From Glycomyces niveus (GTDB taxonomy: Bacteria > Actinomycetota > Actinomycetes > Mycobacteriales > Micromonosporaceae), in contig NZ_JAGFNP010000003.1 in the NCBI RefSeq assembly GCF_017592475.1, positions 1 through 64,000 on the forward strand: a stretch of 64,000 bases of DNA, written 5' to 3'. Below, one piece after another: positions 1 to 7,193 of this stretch. Under the pieces are notes generated by a model. It did not search any database. It was not told where the DNA came from and was given only the letters and a program-made list of their open reading frames with translations. The position numbers and the translations under genes are program-made. Position 1 is the stretch's first letter, and the number at the start of each line of letters is the position of its first letter.

Positions 1-150
1 GGGTTCGAGGAGGGCGAAGTCGGTGTCGAGCACCTCCCCCGCGCGGGTGCTCCGCACGCGCAGCGAATCGCGGCCCCAGGCCTGCACGACGAGCGTCTCG
101 CCGTCGCCGCGCCAGGTGATGGCGTCCTTCGCCGTCTCGAACAGCTGCAT
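1..150 (-). CDS. GH31-family glycosidase (alpha-xylosidase type), N-terminal 50 residues only
   Basis: The gene runs off the left edge of the window. The visible start reads MQLFETAKDAITWRGDGETL and continues with a WGRDSLRVRST segment, the usual opening of the N-terminal beta-sandwich of GH31 alpha-xylosidases and alpha-glucosidases. No signal peptide is present, so it is probably intracellular and would trim imported xyloglucan or other alpha-linked oligosaccharides. The ATG is preceded by AAGGA about 12 bases upstream, by a good sigma70-type promoter and by an 18-bp palindrome that probably binds a LacI-type repressor. It lies downstream of, and on the same strand as, a GH43 arabinofuranosidase but behind a terminator and with its own promoter. 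The catalytic domain is outside the window, so the family call rests only on the N-terminus. Confidence 0.6.
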   Translation of the reverse strand, partial: MQLFETAKDAITWRGDGETLVVQAWGRDSLRVRSTRAGEVLDTDFALLEP

Positions 151-186
151 AGGGGGTCTCTTTCCTTAGGGAGTAGGCGACTCGCG

Positions 187-236
187 CCGCGAACCGGTTC
201 GCGGGGAATCATGCCAAGAGTTCCGGCCGACGTCAA
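187..236 (-). promoter_or_regulatory. Sigma70-type promoter with palindromic operator for the GH31 gene
   Basis: On the minus strand TTGACG (231-236) and CATGAT (208-213) are separated by exactly 17 bases. Immediately downstream, at 187-204, lies the perfect 18-bp palindrome CCGCGAACCGGTTCGCGG with a central CpG, covering the expected transcription start. A central CpG and this position are typical of LacI-family operators controlling sugar genes. The regulator is not in the window. Confidence 0.65.
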
Positions 237-266
237 GCAGGGGTTCAGTCGGCGGGAGCGACGCTC

Positions 267-300
267 GACCGCCCGGAGCCGATCGGGGCTCCGGGCGGTC
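267..300 (-). terminator. Hairpin terminator after the GH43 gene
   Basis: A 13-bp perfect stem (267-279 with 288-300) and an 8-base loop start 8 bases beyond the GH43 stop codon. There is no long T tract, which is common in high-GC actinobacteria. Confidence 0.7.
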
Positions 301-307
301 GCGGGGG

Positions 308-1765
308 TCAGGTCAGGCGGAACGTGGCGTCCGTCCGGTCCTGCGCCGTGGCGGTCGTTTGGAGGTTGGCCAATCCTCCCGAGGCGCGGATGTACCGGCC
401 CGGGAAGTTGAACGATTCGAAGGAGACGGCACCCGCATCGGCAAGCCCGCCCCGCTGGAAGAAGCTCGCGTCCGAGTCGAACACCGAAGAGCCGTCGTCG
501 GCCTCGATCCACAGCTCATAGTTCTTGTGCCGCACATAGCGGCCCGGGAAGTTCGCCGACTCGAGCGAGACCGTCCCCGAACCGGCCAGGCCCGGCACGA
601 TCCGGAACTGCGAATCGGCCAGCATGGCGACGGCGGTGCCCGCCCGGACCCGGTAGTCGTAGTGGTTCAGGTAGGCGCCGGCCTGCCCGTACAGGGCGAA
701 CCGGTACGGCGTGGCGCCTGCGGCGACCGGGATGCCGAAGTCCGGCGTGCCGTCCGCGCGCCAGTAGACCTTCTGAATCCTGGTGTGCCGGTTGGGGTCG
801 TAGAGCGGATCGCCGCTGATGGCCTTGTAGGGCCGGGCGTGGTAGACGAGGATGTCGCTCTGCCCGTCCTCGGAGACCGTCCAGGAGTTGTGGCCCGGAC
901 CGTACTGGCCCGTCGCGTCGCTGCTGCGCAGCACCGGCTGCGCGCTCTTCGTCCACGAAGCGGCGTTGAGGAGGTTCGCGCCCGACGAGGCGGTCAGGAG
1001 TCCGACCGCGTAGTTCGCGTCGGTGGCGCTGGCGGAGAAGGTCATGAAGATCCGGCCGTTTCGCGTCACGACCGACGGGCCCTCGTTCACCTTGACTCCG
1101 ACGGTCTCCCACGCGTGGGTCGGCTTGCTGATGCGCACCGGCGTGCCGGTGATGGTCCACGGGCTCGTCATCGCGGCCAGGTAGAGGCTGGTGCCCGAGC
1201 CGAGTTCGGGGTCGCTCTGGGCCCAGCAGAGGTAGCGGGTCGAGCCCTGGGTGAACGTGGTCGCGTCGAGCGAGAACGAGTCGCGCGGCGTGACGATGCG
1301 GCCCTTCTCGGTCCAGGTGCCGCTCATCGGGTTCGCGCTGGCGTTCTCGAGCACGTACATGCGGATGGCCCACTTGTCCTCGGCGCGCCCGGCCGCGAAG
1401 TAGATGTACCACTTGCCGTTCACGTGGTGGATCTCCGGCGCCCAGATGTGCGCGCCCATCTCTCCGGTAGCGTGCTTGGTCCAGATCGTGGCCTCGGCGG
1501 CGGTCGCGAGCCCTTGCAGGGTGGTCGCGCGCCGCAGGATGATGCGGTCGTAGGCGGGGACGCTCGCGGTGAAGTAGTAGTACCCGTCGGTGTGCCGCCA
1601 GATGTGCGGGTCGGCGCGCTGCTGGATGAGCGGGTTGACGTACCGGACGGCGGGGGTGTCGGCGGCCTGGGCGGCGCCGGGCGCGAAGGCGATGCCGGCG
1701 GTGGAGGCGGCGGCCACTCCGGCGGCCTGGAAGAGCCGGCGGCGACTGAGCGGCGGGTGCTGCAT
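308..1765 (-). CDS. Secreted GH43 exo-arabinofuranosidase with C-terminal AbfB (CBM42) domain
   Basis: This 485-residue enzyme should release L-arabinose from arabinan or arabinoxylan outside the cell. The N-terminus carries a twin-arginine type signal (SRRRLF at residues 7-12, hydrophobic stretch, AQA cleavage site near 35). The five-blade GH43 domain follows (about 42-340) with ADPHIW containing the likely general base Asp52, a DATTF segment with the second Asp, and VNEGPSV with the likely acid Glu. Residues about 350-485 form an AbfB/CBM42 beta-trefoil with repeated 'FPGRYVRH' and 'SFNFPGRYIR' segments. GH43 plus CBM42 matches the arrangement of Streptomyces exo-1,5-alpha-L-arabinofuranosidase. 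A GGAG ribosome site precedes the ATG. It has its own promoter with two candidate operators and a strong terminator, so it is monocistronic. The exact substrate is inferred. Confidence 0.88.
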   Translation of the reverse strand: MQHPPLSRRRLFQAAGVAAASTAGIAFAPGAAQAADTPAVRYVNPLIQQRADPHIWRHTDGYYYFTASVPAYDRIILRRATTLQGLATAAEATIWTKHATGEMGAHIWAPEIHHVNGKWYIYFAAGRAEDKWAIRMYVLENASANPMSGTWTEKGRIVTPRDSFSLDATTFTQGSTRYLCWAQSDPELGSGTSLYLAAMTSPWTITGTPVRISKPTHAWETVGVKVNEGPSVVTRNGRIFMTFSASATDANYAVGLLTASSGANLLNAASWTKSAQPVLRSSDATGQYGPGHNSWTVSEDGQSDILVYHARPYKAISGDPLYDPNRHTRIQKVYWRADGTPDFGIPVAAGATPYRFALYGQAGAYLNHYDYRVRAGTAVAMLADSQFRIVPGLAGSGTVSLESANFPGRYVRHKNYELWIEADDGSSVFDSDASFFQRGGLADAGAVSFESFNFPGRYIRASGGLANLQTTATAQDRTDATFRLT

Positions 1766-1788
1766 GAGGGACTCCAGAGGGATCTCGA

Positions 1789-1865
1789 ATTGTGATCGGT
1801 AACAATATTGCGGTCAGATTAACCGGGCACCCCTCAAAAGTCAACGATATCGATCCGTCGATATC
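1789..1865 (-). promoter_or_regulatory. GH43 promoter with LacI-like operator and upstream inverted repeat
   Basis: On the minus strand TTGACT (1839-1844) and TAATCT (1816-1821) are 17 bases apart. Just downstream, 1789-1806 reads ATTGTTACCGATCACAAT, a 7-of-9 symmetric palindrome with a central CpG that closely resembles GntR/LacI-type sugar operators. Upstream of the -35 box, 1846-1865 is a perfect inverted repeat, GATATCGA-TCCG-TCGATATC, a possible activator or second repressor site. Repression by one factor and control by another is an inference. Confidence 0.65.
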
Positions 1866-1880
1866 AACGGCCGCGGAGGC

Positions 1881-1904
1881 CTGGCGCCTCCGGGGAGGCG
1901 CCAG
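1881..1904 (-). terminator. Hairpin terminator after the aldo/keto reductase gene
   Basis: CTGGCGCCTC (1881-1890) pairs perfectly with GAGGCGCCAG (1895-1904) over a CGGG loop, 6 bases past the stop codon. Confidence 0.7.
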
Positions 1905-1910
1905 GGGCGG

Positions 1911-2894
1911 CTACCAGCGGTGGTGGACCTGGGCGCGGATCTTCGCGTCGTACAGGTCGCGCACGGCTTCGAGCGTCGATTCGGGCAGCGGCGCGAGGTC
2001 GGCCGCGGCGGCGTTCGCCAGCGCCTGCTCGGGGTTGCGGGCGCCGGGGATCACCGTGGAGACGCCGGGCTGCTGGATGAGCCAGCGCAGCGCGGTCTGC
2101 GCCGGGGTCGCGCCTTCCGGTGCGAGCGAGGCGAACTCGACGGCGGCTTCCACGCCGGTGGCGTAGTCGACGCCGGAGAAGGTCTCGCCTTGGTCGAAGG
2201 CCTCGCCGTGGCGGTTGTAGGTGCGGTGGTCGTTGGCGGCGAACTCGGTGTCCTTGGTGTACTTGCCCGAGAGCAGGCCCGAGGCGAGCGGCACGCGCGC
2301 GATGATCCCGACGCCGGCCGCCTCGGCGGCGGGCAGGACGGCCTCGAGCGGCTTGAGCCGGAACGGGTTGAGGATGATCTGGACACTGGCGGTCCCGGAC
2401 CGCGCGATCGCGGTCAGGGCCTCGTCGCAGGTCTCGACGCTGACGCCGTATGCGGCGATGCGGCCCTCGTCCACGAGGGTGTCGAGCGCGTCGAAGACGG
2501 CGTCGGAGCTGTAGACCGGCGTGGGCGGGCAGTGGAGCTGGACCAGGTCGAGGCGGTCGACGCCGAGGTTGGCGCGGGACCGGTCGGTCCAGGCCCGGAA
2601 GTTGTCGAGCGTGTAGAGGGCCGGGTCGAGGGCGACGCGGCGGCCCATCTTGGTGGCGACCAGGACCTCGGCGTCGGGGCGCTCCTTGAGGAAGCGGCCG
2701 ATCAGCTGCTCGGAGCGGCCGTCGCCGTAGACGTCGGCGGTGTCGAAGAAGGTGACGCCGGCCGCGACGGCCGCCTCCAGGACGGCGAGCGCGTCCGCTT
2801 CCCGCACCTCGCCCCAGTCGGCGCCGAGCTGCCAGGTGCCGAGGCCGACCACTGACACCGTCTGGCCGCTCCGGCCGAATGCGCGCTGCTCCAT
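1911..2894 (-). CDS. Aldo/keto reductase
   Basis: A 327-residue cytosolic NADPH-dependent oxidoreductase of the AKR superfamily. Visible motifs are the N-terminal strand MEQRAFGRSGQTVSVVGLG, the catalytic Asp/Tyr in FFDTADVYGDGRSE, the catalytic Lys in VATKMGR, the His in LVQLHCPP, and a C-terminal cofactor loop VIPGARNPEQ. The ATG at 2894 is chosen over an in-frame upstream extension because it matches the family start and has GGGGGA 4 bases upstream. It stands alone between divergent and convergent neighbours with its own terminator. Substrate cannot be read from sequence; similar proteins reduce sugars or reactive aldehydes. Confidence 0.88.
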   Translation of the reverse strand: MEQRAFGRSGQTVSVVGLGTWQLGADWGEVREADALAVLEAAVAAGVTFFDTADVYGDGRSEQLIGRFLKERPDAEVLVATKMGRRVALDPALYTLDNFRAWTDRSRANLGVDRLDLVQLHCPPTPVYSSDAVFDALDTLVDEGRIAAYGVSVETCDEALTAIARSGTASVQIILNPFRLKPLEAVLPAAEAAGVGIIARVPLASGLLSGKYTKDTEFAANDHRTYNRHGEAFDQGETFSGVDYATGVEAAVEFASLAPEGATPAQTALRWLIQQPGVSTVIPGARNPEQALANAAAADLAPLPESTLEAVRDLYDAKIRAQVHHRW

Positions 2895-3004
2895 TGTTCC
2901 CCCAAGTCGTCGTGCGTGCGGGGGCCAGTCTAGGGCTCGGTGCGCGGGGCCGGTGAGGGTCCGGGCGACGTCGTCGTGAGCGCCGGTTCGCGGGCGCGGC
3001 GGCG

Positions 3005-3020
3005 TATAGTCGCCGTCGTG
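3005..3020 (+). promoter_or_regulatory. -10 box placing transcription start at the GTG (leaderless gene)
   Basis: TATAGT (3005-3010) ends 7 bases before the GTG at 3018, so transcription probably starts at the initiation codon. No ribosome-binding sequence precedes this GTG. The -35 region is weak. Confidence 0.5.
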
Positions 3021-4016
3021 CGCTACTACGTTCAGTTTCCTGCGGGAACAGGCGAATTGGTCGCGGCGTCGATCGGCTCGCACGTGGACCGGCCGGAGAT
3101 CGTCTACGCCGACGACAGCTCGCTGATCTTCGAGTCGGACAGCGGCTACGGGCAGGTGGTGCGGATCCCGTTCGTGAAGAACTCGTTCTCGGTGATCGCG
3201 GACGTGGAGCGGCGCGACGTCGACCGGGGCGTCATGGAGCTGGCGGAGAGCCTGCGCTACGACGGGCTCGACGCCCGGGCCGACACGTTCCGGGTGATGT
3301 TCCATGTGGACGGCGAGCTGATCGCCGTGGGCTCCAGGGCGAAGCGCGCGCTCGAGACCGAGATCGCGTACGCCTCGGGGCAGCGCATGGTCGGGCGCGG
3401 CTCGGGCGAGGAGTACTGGGTGGTGGGCCGGACGGACTTCGACCACCTGATGCTGTGCCGCCGCCACATCCGGCCGAAGCGCTCGGCGAAGGCGGCGGGG
3501 GCGATCTCGCACGAGCTGTCGTCGCTGCTCGTGGCCGCGTCGAAGCCGCGGGCCGACGACGTGTTCCTCGACCCGTTCGCGGGTTCGGGCTCGTTCCCGC
3601 TCGCCCGGATGTCGTTCCCTGCGCGGCGGATCGTGTATTCGGACGCGAACCTCGAACGGCTGCAGGGGGATTTCCCGGCGGGTATCCGCGACGGGATCGA
3701 GTTCCTGGACGAGGACGCCCTAGCACTGCCGTCCTTTCAGGATGATGAAGTGGACGTGATCGTCACCGATCCGCCGTGGGGCGAGTACGAGGACCTGCCG
3801 CTGGCGCTGCCGGAGTTCCTGGGCGCGATGGCGCGCTCCTTCGACCGGGTGCTCGACGCGCGCACCGGGCGGTTCGTGCTGCTGATCGCCCGGATGGCGG
3901 CAGAGGAGGCCGAGCGGGCGCTGCGGGCGAACCGCCTCGCGATCGCGTCCGAGCACGAGGTGCTGGTGAACGGCCACCCGGCGACGGTCTTCGTGGGCGG
4001 CCGCGGAGCGGCGTGA
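3018..4016 (+). CDS. RNA/DNA adenine- or guanine-N-methyltransferase of the UPF0020/Trm-G10 type
   Basis: The 332-residue protein has a poorly conserved N-terminal half that may be a THUMP-like RNA-binding domain and a C-terminal Rossmann methyltransferase domain. SAM-binding motif I is LDPFAGSGSF from Asp185, and the catalytic N-methylation motif is DPPWGEY from Asp251. DPPW with this spacing is typical of enzymes that methylate exocyclic amines in tRNA or rRNA guanines, or adenines in nucleic acid. The GTG start is chosen because a -10 box sits 7 bases upstream and upstream in-frame codons look non-coding. It converges on the CBM2 gene, sharing a hairpin terminator whose stem contains its stop codon. 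The exact target is not determinable. Confidence 0.7.
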   Translation: MRYYVQFPAGTGELVAASIGSHVDRPEIVYADDSSLIFESDSGYGQVVRIPFVKNSFSVIADVERRDVDRGVMELAESLRYDGLDARADTFRVMFHVDGELIAVGSRAKRALETEIAYASGQRMVGRGSGEEYWVVGRTDFDHLMLCRRHIRPKRSAKAAGAISHELSSLLVAASKPRADDVFLDPFAGSGSFPLARMSFPARRIVYSDANLERLQGDFPAGIRDGIEFLDEDALALPSFQDDEVDVIVTDPPWGEYEDLPLALPEFLGAMARSFDRVLDARTGRFVLLIARMAAEEAERALRANRLAIASEHEVLVNGHPATVFVGGRGAA

Positions 4017-4034
4017 GGACCGTGGTCCTCACGC
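4011..4034. terminator. Bidirectional terminator between the methyltransferase and CBM2 genes
   Basis: GCGTGAGGAC (4011-4020) pairs perfectly with GTCCTCACGC (4025-4034) around a CGTG loop. The left arm includes the TGA stop of the plus-strand gene. Confidence 0.7.
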
Positions 4035-4050
4035 CGCCAAGGGTGTCCGC

Positions 4051-4533
4051 TCAAGCGGCCGAGCCGGTGGGCGGCTCACTCGTGGGCGGGGTGGTGGGCT
4101 CGCCGACGCTGCCGTCGCAGACCCTCCCGTTGAGCCGGAACTCGGTCGGGTTGGTGTTGACCCCCGCCCAGTACCCGTTGAACCCGAACGAGGCCGAGGC
4201 GCCGGTGGCGATCTCGGCGTTGTAGCCCAGGTCCTCGGCGACCACGGTCTCGCCCGTGGTCGTGTACTCCGCGTTCCACATCTGCGTCACGTGCTGGCCT
4301 TCGAGCCAGACCCACTCGAGGTCCCAGCCGTCGATCGGCTCGCCGAGGTTGATCACCTTCACGTCGGCGGTGAAGCCGCCCGGCCACTGGCCGGTGACGT
4401 TGTACTCGACCTCGCAGCCTTGGGCCGCTTGGGCACTGGCGGCCACGAGGAGGCCGGCGGTCAGGACGGCGGCGGCCGACGCCGCGATCGCGCCGAGGCG
4501 CAGCCGTCGTCGATGCACAGTGGTCGGACTCAT
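4051..4533 (-). CDS. Small secreted protein consisting of a CBM2 cellulose-binding module
   Basis: The 160-residue product has a Sec signal (arginine-rich start, hydrophobic segment, AQA site near residue 36), then one CBM2-type beta-sandwich (about 38-140). It has the family's paired cysteines (GCEVEYNV and GRVCDG), surface tryptophans, and the 'WNAEYTTTGETVVAED' and 'ASFGFNGYW' segments. It ends in a short Pro/Thr/Ser tail (PTTPPTSEPPTG) that looks like the beginning of an interdomain linker, yet no catalytic domain follows before the stop. The ATG at 4533 has AAGGAG 9 bases upstream. It could target cellulose for other enzymes or the cell surface, or be the remnant of a larger CBM2-linker-hydrolase gene; the terminator right after the stop favours a functional short protein. 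Confidence 0.8.
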   Translation of the reverse strand: MSPTTVHRRRLRLGAIAASAAAVLTAGLLVAASAQAAQGCEVEYNVTGQWPGGFTADVKVINLGEPIDGWDLEWVWLEGQHVTQMWNAEYTTTGETVVAEDLGYNAEIATGASASFGFNGYWAGVNTNPTEFRLNGRVCDGSVGEPTTPPTSEPPTGSAA

Positions 4534-4615
4534 GTGGAGTCTCCTTGCCGGAAAAGGGATTTTCGAAGGGCGCAGCGCCGTCGCCGGGGGAATCGGGGTC
4601 GAGCGCTGCCACCTC

Positions 4616-4645
4616 AGACTAGGTTTGCCGTCCAAACCTCGTCAA
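4616..4645 (-). promoter_or_regulatory. CBM2 promoter with inverted repeat in the spacer
   Basis: On the minus strand TTGACG (4640-4645) and TAGTCT (4616-4621) are 18 bases apart. The spacer contains a perfect inverted repeat, AGGTTTG-N5-CAAACCT (4621-4639), an ideal position for a repressor. Confidence 0.6.
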
Positions 4646-4666
4646 TAGATCGATCTACACTCTTCA

Positions 4667-5572
4667 CTATCGCCAGGAGTCGAGGCGTTCGCGGACGGCG
4701 TGCGGCGAGGCCGCGTGGGCGTCCATGCCGGACCAGGGGTCGGACTTGCGGGCGAGTCGGCGGCGGATGGAGGCGATCGTGAACGTGTCCGGGTCGGTGC
4801 GGCTCAGCTCGCTCCAGTTGAGGGGCGTGGCGACGGTCGCGCCGGGGCGGGCGCGCAGGGAGTAGGGCGCGATGAAGGTCTGCGAGCGGCCGTTGCGGTT
4901 GACGTCGAGGAAGATCCGGTCGCCGCGGCGGTTCTTGCGCTGGGCGGTGGTGAGCCGGTCGGGGTCGTCGGCGGCGAGCCGGTCGGCGAGGTCCCCGGCG
5001 AGGTCGCGCACGAACCGGTAGTCGCCGCCGCGGTCGAGCGGTGCGACGACGTGGAAGCCGCGCCCGCCCGTGGCCTGCAAGTACGGGGTGAGGCCGGCGT
5101 CGGTGAAGAGGTCGCGGGCGCGTCGGGCGACCGACCGCAGCTCGGCCACCGTGACGCCGTCGGGCGGGTCGAGGTCCATGACGAGCCGGTCGGGTCGGTC
5201 GAGGTCGGCGGTGGTCGCGGTCCAGATGTGGTACTCGATCGTGCCCAGGTTCGCCAGGTAGAGCAGGGACGCCGCGTCGTCGCAGACGACGTACTGGATG
5301 CTGCCTTCGCTGCGGCGGTGCGGGACGTCGACGGTCTCGATCCACTCCGGGAAGTGGCCGGAGGTGTCCTTCTGGAAGAACCCCTCGGTCGAGATCCCGT
5401 GCGGGTAGCGGCGCATCGTCAGCGGCCGCCCGTGCAGGTGCGGGAGCATCGCCTCGGCGACCGCGAGGTAGTGGACGAGCATGTCCCCCTTGGTCACACC
5501 GTTGTCCGGATAGAGCACCTTATCGAGAGTGGACACCTTGATGTCCTGCCCGGCCACGTGGATCTGCGCCAT
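4667..5572 (-). CDS. ligD: LigD polymerase (POL) domain protein, non-homologous end joining
   Basis: A 301-residue archaeo-eukaryotic-primase-type polymerase that fills or extends DNA ends, preferring ribonucleotides, during Ku-dependent break repair. The catalytic metal-binding aspartates are D133 and D135 in VMDLDPPDG; the nucleotide-binding YLQATGGRGFHVVAPL segment and the C-terminal RRLARKSDPWSGM signature are intact. In Mycobacterium and Pseudomonas this is one domain of a single LigD polypeptide, but here it is a separate gene. Its ATG overlaps the stop of the ligase gene by one base (TGATG), which implies translational coupling as the third gene of a PE-LIG-POL operon. A second paralogue lies at 30594-31502. 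Confidence 0.92.
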   Translation of the reverse strand: MAQIHVAGQDIKVSTLDKVLYPDNGVTKGDMLVHYLAVAEAMLPHLHGRPLTMRRYPHGISTEGFFQKDTSGHFPEWIETVDVPHRRSEGSIQYVVCDDAASLLYLANLGTIEYHIWTATTADLDRPDRLVMDLDPPDGVTVAELRSVARRARDLFTDAGLTPYLQATGGRGFHVVAPLDRGGDYRFVRDLAGDLADRLAADDPDRLTTAQRKNRRGDRIFLDVNRNGRSQTFIAPYSLRARPGATVATPLNWSELSRTDPDTFTIASIRRRLARKSDPWSGMDAHAASPHAVRERLDSWR

Positions 5573-6516
5573 CAGACGGTCTCCTTGACGACGTCCTCGG
5601 CGGGCTTGTCCGTCCGCTCGCCCTGATAGCGCGGGTGGCGCAGCATGCCGTCGGTCGTCCACTCGGTGAAACCCACCTGCACCACCAGCTCCGGCTCGAT
5701 CCAGTGCGCCCCCTTCTCGCGCACCCGGTCCTGGAACGGGCTCGAGTCCCGCTCCAGACTGTCCATCCGGGCCCGGAGCGCCCGCAAGGTGCGCTCGTCG
5801 TAGCCGGTGCCGACCTTGCCCGCGTAGCGGAGCGGGCCAGGGCCGTCGTGGTAGCCCACGAGCAGCGCCCCGAACCCGGCCCGCGAGCCCTGCGGCTCGG
5901 TGAAGCCGCCGACCACGAACTCCTGGTCGCGCACGCACTTGAACTTGAGCCAGTCCTTCGAGCGGCCCCCGCGGTAGCGCGAGGCCGCGCGCTTGGCGAT
6001 CACGCCCTCCCAGCCGCGCCCGCACGCGTCCTCGAAGTACTCCCGCCCGACCGTGTTGCGGTGCACCGAGTACCGCAGCGGGTCGCGGAAGTCGAACGCG
6101 CGCTTGAGGAGCCGTTTGCGGTCCCGCAGCGGGAAGCGCGTCAGGTCCTCGCCGCCGAGGGAGAGCAGGTCGAACACGTAGTAGTAGACGTCGACGCCCG
6201 TCGCGGCGATCCGCGCGGCGCCGGTGAGGTGCATGCGCGCCTGGAGGCGGGCGAAACTCGTCTGCCTGCCGTCGAAGGCGACGATCTCGCCGTCCACCGC
6301 GAACTCCGGCCCGCCCAGCTCCGCGAGCGCCTCCACCAGCTCGGGGAAGCTCGCGTCGGCCCGCCGCTCGTTGCGCGACCACAGCTGCACCGCGCCGCCG
6401 CCCTCGCGCACGGCCAACGCGCGCATCCCGTCGAACTTCCGCTCGAAGATCCAGTCGCCGCTGGAGAAGCGGCGCTCGGTGAGCGTCGCGAGCATGAGCG
6501 GTTGGAAGCCGGTCAC
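5572..6516 (-). CDS. ligD: LigD ATP-dependent DNA ligase domain protein
   Basis: A 314-residue ATP-dependent DNA ligase that seals breaks in bacterial end joining. The adenylation motif I is K27-F-D-G-M-R, and motifs IIIa/IV (YYVFDLL, GREYFEDA...GWEGVIAK) and V (WLKFKC) are present, followed by an OB-fold domain with FVVGGFTEPQGSRAGFGALLVG. The GTG start overlaps the stop of the upstream phosphoesterase gene by four bases (GTGA), and its own stop overlaps the polymerase ATG, so the three proteins are made in coupled fashion. All catalytic residues visible from the family are retained. This is the ligase module of LigD as a free protein. Confidence 0.92.
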   Translation of the reverse strand: MTGFQPLMLATLTERRFSSGDWIFERKFDGMRALAVREGGGAVQLWSRNERRADASFPELVEALAELGGPEFAVDGEIVAFDGRQTSFARLQARMHLTGAARIAATGVDVYYYVFDLLSLGGEDLTRFPLRDRKRLLKRAFDFRDPLRYSVHRNTVGREYFEDACGRGWEGVIAKRAASRYRGGRSKDWLKFKCVRDQEFVVGGFTEPQGSRAGFGALLVGYHDGPGPLRYAGKVGTGYDERTLRALRARMDSLERDSSPFQDRVREKGAHWIEPELVVQVGFTEWTTDGMLRHPRYQGERTDKPAEDVVKETV

Positions 6517-7103
6517 GCGAGGTCCCGGTTGGTGCGGCCGGTGAGCACCGATTCGAGCTGGGTCTTGGCGGGCTTTCGGCGGCGGTCGACGCCTTCGTCG
6601 TCGACCTTGACGAGCAGCCAGTTGTCCTCGTCGTCGCCCATGCGGGACAAGGCGAAACCGCCCATGATCTTCTCGCCGGCGAGCCAGACCTTGATGTGGC
6701 CGTGCTCGAGGGCCTCCTCGATCGGGACCTCCTTGCCGCGCTTCTCGGTGATGTTCACGTACCGGCCGGTGTCCCAGACGATCACGGTCCCGGCGCCGTA
6801 CTCGCCATCGGGGATGCGGCCCTCGTAGTCGGCGTATTCGAGGGGGTGGTCCTCGGTGCGGACGGCGAGGCGCTTGTCGGCGGGGTCGAGGGACGGACCC
6901 TTGGGGACGGCCCAGGAGACGAGCACGTCGTCGATCTGGAGGCGGAAGTCGAAGTGCAGGCGGGTGGCGTCATGGCGCTGGATGACGAAGAGCTCGCCCA
7001 CGTCGCTGGCGGCGCGGCGCGCCGCGCGGCCGCCGGCGGGTTCGCTGGACTTGGCGAAGTCGCGTTTCCGGCGGTAGTCGGCGAGCTTGCCACCTCGTGC
7101 CAT
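6513..7103 (-). CDS. ligD: LigD 3'-phosphoesterase (PE) domain protein
   Basis: A 196-residue 3'-end healing enzyme that removes 3' phosphates and ribonucleotides at breaks. The residues known to be catalytic in the Pseudomonas PE domain are all here: H44, H50, D52 and R54 in RHDATRLHFDFRL, and E84/H86 in RTEDHPLEY. The ATG at 7103 is chosen because MARGGKLADYRRKRDF is the standard family start; an upstream in-frame extension runs through the divergent promoter region. It is the first gene of the PE-LIG-POL operon and faces ku across only 90 bases, so both arms of the pathway are probably expressed together. Confidence 0.92.
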   Translation of the reverse strand: MARGGKLADYRRKRDFAKSSEPAGGRAARRAASDVGELFVIQRHDATRLHFDFRLQIDDVLVSWAVPKGPSLDPADKRLAVRTEDHPLEYADYEGRIPDGEYGAGTVIVWDTGRYVNITEKRGKEVPIEEALEHGHIKVWLAGEKIMGGFALSRMGDDEDNWLLVKVDDEGVDRRRKPAKTQLESVLTGRTNRDLA

Positions 7104-7193
7104 GAGCGCAAGATACCCGAGAGGCGGGCGCGACAAACGAGGAATCATCACGTATCGCACGCGACCCACCACTCACAGTGGCATGCTGTTCTC

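Noticed and set aside
359..1795. Long open frame antisense to the GH43 gene
   Set aside because: It is a high-GC shadow frame with arginine/valine-rich low-complexity translation and no ribosome site; the GH43 on the other strand is unmistakable.
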